Assembly (NCBI GenBank): GCA_951217055.1
Contig: OX578282.1
Span: 44,506,329 to 44,570,328 of the forward strand
Reading direction: 5' to 3'
Source: Gerris lacustris
Taxonomy: Eukaryota > Arthropoda > Insecta > Hemiptera > Gerridae
DNA length: 64,000 bases
The position numbers and the translations under genes were made by a program. The notes under the pieces are model-generated. The model saw only the letters and a list, made by a program, of their open reading frames with translations, did not search any database and was not told the DNA's origin. The stretch's first letter is position 1, and every line of letters starts with the position of its first letter. This document shows, in pieces, positions 11,400 through 21,909 of this stretch.

Positions 11400-11885
11400 T
11401 ATGTCAAAATTGTTTTGATTTTTTACATGAATTAAAGTGTTAATTTAGCAAAAGTTAAAGAGCGCAGACGGTTGAAATTAATCTAGTGCTATCTGCGGGA
11501 TACTTTCGACAAACCAATTTTAAAAAACCTAATTCCATAAAAATCAGATGAGTAATTTTGAAGATATATGAGTAAATAAATGTATGTTTGTGCACATGTG
11601 GAGGAAAAACATATGGGCACAGAAAGTCGAAACTTATAATATGGGACCAACAATGACAAATCCGAATGTCATTAAAATCGGACGAATACTTTTTAAGATA
11701 TGTTGGTTCGCAAAAATTGAGCGACAGACATGGGACCAAAAATGTTCCTTTGTTAAAATTTTTGAAATGGAGACAAAACATTTTCGTTCTTCAGAACGAT
11801 CACAAAGCTTATATAGCTTCCGTTACCTTCGGCAAGCTCGGAAGCAAAATGTTCAATATACTAATAAACATTTTTAATTTTTAAA
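11400..11885 (-). repeat. Dispersed repeat R1, minus-strand copy
   Basis: This is the reverse complement of the family at 27900, 35925 and 56160. It reads, on the minus strand, CCGAGCTTGCCGAAGGTAAC, then a block with CTTCAGAACGA and GGAGACAA, the CCGATTTTAATGA core, the hydrophobic-coding block, and GCGCTCTTTAACTTTTGCT. The ORFs on both strands here are by-products of the repeat and are not reported as genes. Confidence 0.8.
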
Positions 11886-12589
11886 TTTATAGCTGCAGAA
11901 CATTTAAGATCGCTAGAGGTCAATCGACCAAGCTTACACCATGGATACAATGGCCACCTGGATTCAATTTCCAGAGAGATTACAAAACAAGTAATAAATT
12001 AATTCTTGTATTACTCTAGTATTGTTGCATTTCAAAAATAATTAAGTTATTAAAAAGTAATGATAATACGTTTTGTATTTATTTGAATAAAACTTTATTT
12101 ATTATATGTCAGTCTGTATGCTACATCTAAATAAAAGATTATTATTTAAAAACAAATTAAAATGTAAAAACAAATTCTATTTTTGGCTCAATGGCGTATG
12201 TTTCAATGTATTAATTAAGCCATGCAAAAGATACGATGAAATCCGTCCGCGTGGAATTCAAAACAAAACTCTACAGCTTATAAAGGTTTAGAAATGAAAT
12301 TTCATTTTAAAAAAAATAACAGAGAAGATTAAATACAAAAAAAAATAAATATAAATAGGGAGCAGCAGGCTTGTCATATTATCAACGAAGCGTAACATCA
12401 AAACAACAGTTGGACCTCTTTCTCCTTTGAAAAGAAAAAATCACCTTTGTGTAGTACGAGCTCGTATTTTAATATTATTTAGGCTTGAAATTCGCCTTCA
12501 TATTCGTTTTCTACTATTGAATAATTTTAAAACCGAACCATCAAACTGTATTAATTTACAGAGAACGGAATAATGAATAAAAAATTCGC
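11886..12589. other. AT-rich stretch with a weak B-box-like motif
   Basis: Around 11950-11980 GGATTCAATTTCC resembles a tRNA B box, without a convincing A box. No gene was recognised. Confidence 0.35.
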
Positions 12590-13168
12590 TCTGAGACAAC
12601 TCAGACAAACTTTCTCATTATATAGAGTTTATAATTACTTAGCCTAGTGTTTCCCATTTATTAGTTTTTGTAGGTACATTTAATTATTATTGAACATTTT
12701 ATCAAAATGTATCATAAAAATAACTTCTCCTCGGCGAGGAATCGAACCCGGCCTCTATCTGTCCGCGTTTAAAGCTATTTTCTTAGAAATTATATTTTTC
12801 CCGGAAAAACAGCTTATATCGTAAGATTCTTAATTAAATCGACTACACTTTACTATGTTTTAATCAAAATCGTCGGAACTGTTTTTGAGAAATAGGTAAT
12901 TGTTTTGGAGTTCTTGGGGGATAGCGGATAGCGCCCCCAAATTTGGATTGGAGCTAAAATTCATTTTTCGATTTTGCCTCGGGGTATGATTTGTTTGAAA
13001 ATATATGCCAAATTTCGTCAAAATCGGACCAGTAGTTTAGGCTCCAGGACATTTTTTAAAAACCACTTTTTTGGACTCAGTGCGGACCTCAAAACGTCTA
13101 AATCTATCAAAATCTCAAAATCGAATTTTCGTGCCATCACAATACTTTCACTGTATATGAGAAAGTAA
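12590..13168 (-). repeat. Repeat R8 with tRNA-like pol III boxes, copy 1
   Basis: This is the reverse complement of 53100-53665. On the minus strand it runs from ACTTTCTCATATACAGTGAA through the CCGATTTTGACGAAATTTGG core (near 13010-13030) and an AACAGTTCCGACGATTTTGA block to a tRNA-like piece with GGGTTCGATTCCTCG (12725-12745). It ends at a GAGAAAGTTTGTCTGAGTTG terminus. The B box is a good match; the A box is weak. Possibly a SINE-containing composite. Confidence 0.75.
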
Positions 13169-13884
13169 AAAGTAGGAAGAAGAGAAAAGATCTCTGAATC
13201 TCAACTAGAATTCGGTGGGGACGAAAATACTAACGCTTCTCTTTCGTAACTTCGTAAAAAGGGAAGAGAGTATTGGATTTATAGGATTGCAGAAAAAGAG
13301 TCAGAATAAAAGCAAAAGAAAAAAAGGAACAAAACTAAGAGCTCTTTAAACGGCTTTAGTTAAGGAAAACTTTAGAAGATTTAGATTTTATCAGTACTGT
13401 CTAACAAAATATATCGTGTGGAACATCTTATGTATTTAGATTTTATAGATTTCCAGGTATTCCTGGAAATCGGACCAATATGTTGTTGTTTCGACTACAT
13501 TGGGACGATCCGTTTGTTTTAAACTTCTTTACCATGTCCATCTCCAGCTTCTCTAGTTACTATAATAAGAAGAATCGCTTATTGCAATGGCAAATTTGGT
13601 GCAATGCTACGCTGACTATTCTGTTTTTTTTTTTTGTTTTTTTTTTTTTTTTTATCTTTATTGAATAACACAACTACATAATTTTTTATGCTATAAGTGT
13701 TAAAGAGAAGTGTTTTGTTGACAGTGTATTACATGAGAAAGATAATAATCCAGTGACTATTCCTTTCGGCTGGGTTCGCTTACAATCGTTTAATTGTAAT
13801 TATTGAAAGTATATAATATAGAATATAAAGAAAAAAAATAAGTATTTGAAAAAAGCAACAATAAAATGGTAATTGAAAGTAAAC
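13169..13884. other. AT-rich stretch without recognised gene
   Basis: A T-rich run (13623-13653) encodes the Phe tail of a short ORF. No domain or structured repeat was seen. Confidence 0.4.
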
Positions 13885-14825
13885 CTTAAGAAATGAGTAT
13901 ATCTCTCGGCCACTGCCTCTTCAGGCGGCGAGGTGGATTATCTGGGATAATTTGGGATGCAAGGAGTTCTACTAGAGGATTTGGGTGATTGGATAATGAT
14001 TCGTGGAATGTATGATACCTGGATACAGATAGGTCTCGGACAAAGGGAATATTGAGATCGTTGTGTAGAGTAAGGTTAGAGACGTAAAACGGGGCTTCTG
14101 TGATTTTTCTAAGGATCTTGGATTGTAGTGTTTAGATTCGACGGATGTTGGATGGCTTGGTACTACCCCATACTTCTAGACCGTAGGTCCAAGCTGGTTT
14201 TAAGATTACATTGTAAATTCGAAGCTTGTTATTCAAAGTAAGATTAGACCTTCGATTCAGAAGACGAAGCAGCAACTTGTATCCTCTTGTAATGTCCGTA
14301 CGTTTAGTTTGTGTATGATGTTGCCAAGTGAGTCGTCTATCGAGGTTAAGGCCAAGGTAACGGACTGTGTTGGATTGAGGAATAAGAACTTGGTTAAGAA
14401 TGACTGGAGGACAGGTACTATGACGAAGAGTAAAAGTCACATGAACACTTTTCTGTTCGTTAATTCGTATCCTCCATTTCCTTAACCAAGGTTCCAGAAG
14501 GAGAAGGTGGCTTTGGGTGTTATTAGATGCGGTTTGAGGATTTTCGTGGACAGATAGGATAGCCTTGACATCTGCAAAGGTGGCAAGAACTGAGGAAGGA
14601 TGTTGAGGAATGTCGTGAGTGAAAAAGGAATATAGGAGAGGTCCTAGGATACTGCCCTGAGGTACTCCAGCACTTACAGAGCAGATAGATGAAAATGTGG
14701 ATCCTAAACTTACACGGAAGTATCTATCGGCGAGAAAAGATTTAAGGATGAGGTAATATGAAAAGGGTAGGATTCCCTTGAGTTTCCAAAGCAGCCCAGC
14801 ATGCCAAACAGCGAAGTAAAATTGA
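13885..14825 (-). pseudogene. Jockey-like reverse transcriptase fragment, inactivated
   Basis: The minus-strand reading is nearly continuous for about 310 codons, starting within the RT domain: LLWKLKGILPFSYYLILKSF, then the hallmark SAGVPQGSILGPLLYSFFTHD, FADV, the EPWLRKWRIRINEQKS block, TVRYLGLNLDRRLTW, LRIYNVILKPAWTYGLEVWG, and the tail with NHPNPLVELL and PPRRLKRQW. This order is typical of jockey/RTE-like arthropod non-LTR elements. The catalytic FADD is FADV and there is an in-frame stop after SNIRRI near 14132. The endonuclease and the N-terminal RT are missing (5' truncation), as is usual for dead copies. Confidence 0.85.
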
Positions 14826-15288
14826 CCTTACAACAAAAATTTGTCTAATCATGTTATCTGCACATAACACATAATATTTATGTTTGAACTTATTGTAGAA
14901 ATCCTCAGACATTTAATAGACAATACTTAATAATAACAGTTTCATAATGATTTTTCATTTTCAATTAAGAAATCTGTAAATTTCCGTTATCTGCTCAAAG
15001 TATTATTATTGACTTTACTTATTTACAAATATTCTTTGATTACAGAGAAGATATATAGAATTATATTATCTTTAATCTTATCGGAGTAGTGTTAATTAGT
15101 TAGATTTGAACCCAGGATTGGCTTTATTATACAAATATCTTGAGACAAATAGTACAGATATGAAGTTGTTTATTATTTATTAGCATACTTTTTTCATTTC
15201 TGTTAGACGTTGGGCAACATCAAATCCTGGCGTAGGTTTCGATAAGAAGGATAGAAAAGCCGTTTCTAATGTTATAGAAAATATGATA
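14826..15288. other. AT-rich stretch without recognised gene
   Basis: Nothing was recognised between the RT relic and the minisatellite. Confidence 0.4.
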
Positions 15289-16059
15289 TACTTATTAGGT
15301 AGCGCACCCCTATTAGCTGATACTTATTAGGTAGTGCTCCCCTATTAGCTAATACTTATTAGGTAGTACTCCCCTATTAGCTGATACTTATTAGGTAGAG
15401 CTCCCCGATTAGCTGATACTTATTAGGTAGAACTCCCCTATTAGCTGATACTTATTAGGTAGTGCTCCCCTATTAGCTGATACTTATTAGGTTGTACTTC
15501 CCGATTGGCTGATACTTATTAGGTAGTGCTCCCTTTATTAGCTGATACTTATTAGGTAGTACTCCCCGATTAGCTGATACTTATTAGGTAGTGCTCCCCT
15601 ATTAGCTGATACTTATTAGGTAGTGCTCCCCTATTAGCTGATACTTATTAGTTAGTACTCCCCGATTAGCTGATATTTATTAGGTAGTGCTTCCCTATTA
15701 GCTGATACTTATTAGGTAGTGCTCCCCTATTAGCTGATACTTATTAGGTAGTACTCCCCGATTAGCTGATATTTATTAGGTAGTGCTTCCCTATTAGCTG
15801 ATACTTATTAGGTAGTGCTCCCCTATTAGCTGATACTTATTAGGTTGTACTTCCCGATTGGCTGATACTTATTAGGTAGTGCTTCCCTATTAGCTGATGC
15901 TTATTAGGTAGTGCTCCCTTTATTAGCTGATACTTATTAGGTAATACTCCCCGATTAGCTGATACTTATTAGGTAGTGCTCCCCTATTAGCTGATACTTA
16001 TTAGGTAGTGCACCCCGATTAGCTGCTACTTATTAGGTAGTGCACCCCTTTTAGGTGAG
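15289..16059. repeat. 32-bp minisatellite, about 24 units
   Basis: The unit is TACTTATTAGGTAGTGCTCC followed by CCTATTAGCTGA. Variants are GTGCTCCCCTATTAGC, GTACTCCCCGATTAGC and TTGTACTTCCCGATTGGC. A three-unit block (GTACTCCCCGATTAGC / GTGCTTCCCTATTAGC / GTGCTCCCCTATTAGC) appears twice in succession around 15655-15845, and a longer block beginning TTGTACTTCCCGATTGGC recurs near 15493 and 15845, indicating higher-order structure. Variants are spread through the array with no spacers. Confidence 0.95.
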
Positions 16060-16413
16060 TTTGCTCTTAAGTGTTGGTGTAAAAAGAGAAGGCGCTTAAG
16101 CTTGTTTGATTTATTTCGTAGTTGATTTATCGTTGGTTCGTTCGTTTTTGATTTATTTATATTTCGTCCCTTAAGGGACGCCATCAGGCCTGTTATTTGT
16201 TTGAGTAGTAGTTTCATTACATTGGTTAAAAGTTAACTATTGCCTTTTTGAAAAAAGAGAAGAATTGTTAAATGAAGTTATTATAGACAACATATAACTA
16301 ATAAAACTTAATTGCTATAAGAGGTGACTAGGGATTTCAATAACATTAAATTATCATTTGTAACTATGTGCGTATTAAATGTTTCTGATATGTAACTTAA
16401 GAGAGTTATCAAG

Positions 16414-16417
<4 letters not shown>
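16060..16417. other. Stretch between minisatellite and TA tract
   Basis: A short basic minus-strand ORF (16026-16217) overlaps the array end and shows no domain. Nothing else was recognised. Confidence 0.4.
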
Positions 16418-16665
<248 letters not shown>

Positions 16666-19084
16666 AAAGTGGCTAATCAGCTGATCGGGTTATCAAAATG
16701 TTTGGGCACTTCAAGACCACCTAGAGACTCGCGGTTTTTTTGCGTTTGGTCCCGAATCGGCCCAAACCGACTAGAAAAATCTGAAAAGTCGAAAAAAATT
16801 ATTTTTATCCCCCTTAAAAATAAAAACGGGGGACGCGAATTGAAGGGTTTCTTCGAAGGGCTATAGCGGCTAAACAGTAAGTCGTATCGAAAAGCGGATA
16901 GCACCAACGGTAACTGATTTTAAAAGATCTACAATTTTGGTTCTATGACTTTTTGTCGTACGACCATCGGTTCTACCTTAAATCGAGTAAATTTGGTAAT
17001 TTTTGGTCAAATTTTGACTTTTAGCTCTCATGGTGTCCGCGATTATTGGCCGATTTAATTTTCGATTGGGGTATTTAAACCCTACACTAATGCTCTTTAA
17101 AACGAGTATTTATTTTTCAAATTATCTGTCTTTTTTGCCGAGAAAAACGAATATATATAGAGAAAAAACGAATTTAAAATACCGTAAATAACGTCATGTA
17201 TATGTTTATTTTAATAAATAATACTTTTTATAAGGTTATGTTTATGGTTATGTTATAGTTAAAAACAAGAATAAATAAATATAAACAAATATTGAATAAT
17301 AAAGTATGTTGTTCGCTAGGTAAAAGATAATAAATACATTAGTTTCCGCGAAAACACACTTTGTAAACAAATGCCCCCTCTCTTTCTCCGTCAGTCTCCC
17401 TGACCAGTCTTACGTGTCCAGCCGTGGTGTGCACTTCTACTCCCCAGATCTTTTGTTATACCAACGACATTTATTAAGGTATAATTTTATTCTTATTTAT
17501 TTAATTGTTTTTATTACCATATTATTGTAACTAGAATTGTTTTTAATAGGTTGTTAAATTCTATATTAAGAAAATGTTTTAATTTATTTAAATGAATATT
17601 TTAGTTTATTTAAATGAATTATTTACATTATTTTAATGAATATTTTACTTTATTTAAATGTATGTTTTATTTTATTTAAATGAATGTTTGTTTATTTAAA
17701 TGATTTTTTTTACTTTATTTAAATGATCTTTTAATGTTTATTTAAATGATTTTTTTTTTATTTATTTAAATAAATGTTTTACTTTTTTATTGAGTCGAAA
17801 CGTCTCTTCACTAATAAAATAACTTCTGAGTTTAGTATCTTCTTACAACTCACCGTCCATCATAACTACGTATAATAAATATTTTACTTTTTTTTAATTC
17901 TTTTATTATCATATTATTATTACTAGAATGAACTGATTTATAGTTTGTTAAATTCTATATTAAGTTGGTATATTTCAGTTTATTTATATGAATGTTTAAG
18001 TTTATTTAGGGCAATTTATAGTTTAGTTGTGTGTATGGCAAATTATTTCGACGACATTGTTTTAATTTTTATATATGATGTAGTTAAATTTATATGTAGA
18101 ATTATTATTTCTCCTTGACTTTAACTACTTATGTTTCAATTAATCTCGAGTACTAATAAATAATCAAATAAATTGACAAAGGTTCTATGTTTATTTTTAT
18201 TATTCTGTAATTTAACTAATCAAATATAATGAAATTTATTTCGTGACAGGGCCTACAGTTTACTCTAATATATTAACACTGTGACACAGCCAGCGATTCC
18301 TAGCATGAACCTCACGGTTACGACCATCGATTCTACTGCTTTTTCTCAGAAAAAATTACCGCTTTCCAACTATATAAATCATATTGGATGTTGTCAACCA
18401 AAATTTCGGGTCAAATTTTCCGGCCTAAATTTGATCCTTTTGAAATTCATTTTCCCCAAAAATGAACCAACTTCAAAGAAAATTTGTATATATACGCTTT
18501 ATTTAACATCAGAAAAAGTAATGTGGAAGAATTTTTGAAAAAATAAAGAATTAAATATTTTTTTATACACGTAACACATATATTAGAAGGTTATTTTAGG
18601 TTGTAACCTTCTGCAGGATATTTTAATATTTTTTTAAATTACATAAATGTATGTGTCAATCAATATATGATTTGGGTCAGAAAATTGTTTTCATTACCTA
18701 TCGGTGTAAACATTAATTAGCTGTAATTAATTAATTAGAGATTTATATTTGAGTTTGATCCATGTTGGAAAGTACTTATAGCGTGCTTATGTGAGATCTT
18801 CGTAAAATTTTGAAAATATAGAATATTATTTGCATATTTCTGTATAGTGTAAAAGTAAATGTGTCAATACATAGATGTGTCAATATTGAATTGTGTAAGC
18901 CATTCAGGTTTACCAGATTATAGGTTAACTTTTAAAGAGGGTGCAGTTGTCATATTAATGACAAATTTAAATTCCACTGATCAATTCATTAGTTAATGGA
19001 AAGAAACTATTAGTGTTAAGATATCTAAATATTTTTTTCAATTTAGAAAACCGTCTTCGGAGAAACAATATTAATTCCAAGAAT

Positions 19085-19320
19085 AACTTTAAATTTTAAG
19101 TTGGAAATAGAGGTGTGGTAACTATGCGTAGACAGTTCCCTCTGAAAGCAGCTTACTCGATGACAATAAATAAATCCCAGAGTCAAAAATTATCTTTAGT
19201 TGGTGTGGATCTCAAAGTTTGTAGTATTATATTTGATGAAATAGCCTTCTCAATTAACCAATATGATAGTAATAGGTATAATATAGTAATATTACAGCCA
19301 CTGATTGAAAATTAAAGATG
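19085..19320 (+). pseudogene. PIF1-helicase fragment of Helitron copy A
   Basis: The translation RRQFPLKAAYSMTINKSQSQ followed by KLSLVGVDL matches the motif V-VI region of Helitron PIF1-type helicases (FPL..AyamTINKsQGQtL..vGvdL). SQ replaces the usual GQ. After this the ORF runs on into unrelated sequence and stops, and upstream helicase motifs and the Rep domain are absent. An ORF of 66 residues survives, so decay is partial. Confidence 0.75.
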
Positions 19321-19559
19321 GTTGCTCATTGTTCAATCTTAAGAAAGAGGAAGAAATTGTATACGAAGTGACGTATTAATACCTCTTAATGGAATTGCAT
19401 ATGTAACAGATTTAAATGACCTTATTGATTTCGTATATCCTCCTGAAGTACTTTTTAATAGCCAGCAATATCTCCAATATTTTAAGGTATATCTCTAATA
19501 TGTATCTAAATATTATTTTCAAGTTAAAAACCCATCTTTGTTATATATTATCAGAGTTC

Positions 19560-19753
19560 ATTAGAAATAAATCCCAGGGTCAAAAATTATCTTCTATTGG
19601 TGTGTATCTCAGAAAAATGTCTTTAGCGCCGGCCAATTTTACGTCATAGTAAGAAGTAGCTTCTTCATTCAAGTTTTGGTACCATGTGAGAGGGTTACAG
19701 ATGGAATTGCTTATATACGGAACATTCTTTACTATCCATTACTACATAGTTAA
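19560..19753 (+). pseudogene. C-terminal PIF1-helicase tail of Helitron copy A
   Basis: A second piece has NKSQGQKLSSIGVYL, then after a frameshift QFYVIVRSS, and VTDGIAYIRNILYYPLLHS ending in a TAA at 19751. The last part corresponds to the helicase C-terminus; the analogous tail in the next copy reads TDGIAYTRNIVYGPLLHS. The canonical SRV motif after FYV is lost. The NKSQGQ motif is therefore present twice, once here and once at 19160, so part of the helicase gene is duplicated. Confidence 0.65.
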
Positions 19754-20781
19754 AGTATTTTGTGTAATTATATTAGTTTTGGGTGTGGCCTAGCTATATG
19801 TTTCCTCCGGTTGGCGAGGAAATTCCTATTAGGGAGGCGGAGTTAAATTTTTTCCTTATTTTATAATCATTTTGGAAAAAGTCCTGCGATATTGTGGGAG
19901 GACCCATTTTCCAGTAATTTATTTTATTTTAATATTTAAGCCATTTTCATTTTCTATATTAAGCTAAACAAATAATGAAGTATAATGTATTATCCGAAGA
20001 AAAGTGAAGTATAAGTGTTATTCGATGAAATGGCCTACTCAATTAACCAATATGATAGTAATAGATATAAAATAGTAATAATACAGCCACTGATTGCAAG
20101 CATGAACCCCGCGCGAAGCGCGGGGCGAATGCTTGTTATATATATAAAGTGGCTAATCAGCTGATCGGGTTATCAAAATGTTTAGGCACTTCCAGACCAC
20201 CTAGAGACTCGCGGTTTTTTGCGTTTGGTCCCGAATCGGCCCAAACCGACTAGAAAAATCTGAAAAGTCGAAAAAAATTATTTTTATCCCCCTTAAAAAA
20301 ATAAAAACCGGGGACGCGAATTGAAGGGTTTCTTCGAAGGGCTATAGCGGCTAAACGATATGTCGTATCGAAAAGCGGATAGCACCAACGCGAACTGATT
20401 TTAAAAGATCTACAATTTTGGTTCTATGACTTTTTGTCGTACGACCATCGGTTCTATCTTAAATCGAGTAAATTTGGTCATTTTTGGTCAAATTTTGACT
20501 TTGAGGTCTCATGGCGTCCGGGATTATTGACCGATTTTATTTTCGATTGGGGTATTTAAACCCCACACTAATGCTCTTTAAAACGAGTATTTATTATTTA
20601 AATTATTTGTATTTTTTACCGAGAAAAATGAGTATTTATAAAGCAAAATCGAGTTTATAATTACGTAAATAACGTCATGTTTACGTTTTTTACAAATAAT
20701 CTTTTTTTTAAGCTCATGTTTATTTTATTATAGTTAAAAACAAGAATACAAAAATATATAAACAAATATTGAATAATAATA

Positions 20782-21909
20782 GGTTTGTTCCAACCACCAG
20801 TTCCGAATCAGTTTCGGATTAGTCCGTGATTGACGTAATGCGCATGCGCGATCACTGACCGTTGGGAATTGATTTGTGATTTTGTTTTTGTTGGAACGCT
20901 CCTTTCTCGAACCAAACTGTTTGCCGTGGTAGGTTTTAGCACTGTTATCAGAACAACTTTTTGAGTTGATCGTTTATGTGATTTTGCGTTCCTGTGCTAT
21001 CGAAAATACCTGAACTTATTAATATTAAAGATATGGATGATGGATAAGTCAATAGTTGATGAAGATAAGTGCCAGTCGCTTAAATCAGGGCCTGATTTAG
21101 GCCGCCTAGGGGCTCGCACAACAAGGGGGCGCCATACCACAAAAGTTTCATTTTCTAATGCTAATTAAGCTCGAAAGTTGGAAGTAAAACCTACATACTC
21201 ATAGAGGATATGACGAAAATACATGCACACATTTTAGAAATGTTAATTTAATACATGGATTCACGATTTCATTTCTATTTACGCAATTCACAATTTTCGG
21301 GCTTACTGAGGTGAGCCAGTTTTAGTAGACTCACGGCACACTCGTATTCGTATTTTTATTGATATAATCCTAAATGCTCTTTTGTTTTAAAAAAACAAAT
21401 ATTAATCTTAGTCCAGTTAACGAAAGAAATATTGCGGAAATAAATCGGATTCTTTCGATATTTGTTTGAAAATGGAATAAGTATCAAAAGTCCATCTTGG
21501 AAAATAGGTCCAATTTTTATTTTTTTCAGAAATATTTAGAAAATGCCAATTATATGCACAAAAATTCATCGTCGCATTCGTAGAAAAACATTTTAAAAAG
21601 AACAGTTGATTCGCAAGAAAGGAGAATAATTATAATAGGCGAGCGAAATCAAAACAAAAACAATGAAGCGGAGCGGAAGGTTACGTTTCTGTTCACCCAA
21701 AAATCCCAAACTACTAGTCCCTGCCGCCGATCACTGCCTGCTCTGACTGGTTCCAAACTAATCCGTGATTCAATCAGAGCGTGGTTGGAACAGCCGATTA
21801 ACAGTCGGAGTCAGTCAGAGTTTGAGTTTGGGCTCGTTGGAACTTATTTTTTCAAATGCGCATGCGTCGTACAGTTCCAAACCAGTTTGAAGAGTGGTTG
21901 GAACAAACC
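20782..21909. mobile_element. 1.1-kb TIR element nested in Helitron copy B
   Basis: Perfect 16-bp terminal inverted repeats (GGTTTGTTCCAACCAC at 20782-20797; complement at 21894-21909) are flanked by TA on both sides, and copies A and C lack the segment. Internally the GTTGGAAC motif and CAATCA...CTCTGACT phrases recur in both orientations. No transposase ORF is present. The TA duplication fits a Tc1/mariner-like source, but the family is not established. A hAT-like CAGGGCC...GCCGCCTAGG end lies inside at about 21086. Confidence 0.8.

Larger units (their letters stand above)
16666..20135 (+). mobile_element. Helitron-type element, copy A
   Basis: It starts at AAAGTGGCTAATCAGCTGAT directly after TA repeats. 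It ends with a GC hairpin, CCCCGCGC-GAA-GCGCGGGG (20107-20125), itself enclosed by AAGCAT...ATGCTT (20098-20134), again followed by TA repeats. Near the 3' end it carries decayed PIF1-helicase tail sequences. About 3.5 kb, with internal ATTTAAATGAATGTTTT subrepeats (17560-17780). The hairpin near the 3' end, helicase remnant and absence of TIRs and TSD point to the Helitron/Helentron superfamily. No Rep/HUH domain was seen, and the usual CTRR terminus is replaced by CTTGT. Confidence 0.7.

Noticed and set aside
11455..11884. Overlapping ORFs on both strands
   Set aside because: All lie within an R1 copy; shared sequence with other copies explains them.
15289..16059. CRISPR-like array
   Set aside because: Units are contiguous 32-bp repeats with no unique spacers, and the context is eukaryotic; it is a minisatellite.
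16669..16907. ORFs at the start of Helitron copy A
   Set aside because: Occur in both strands of the conserved 5' end and are broken in copy B; not coding.
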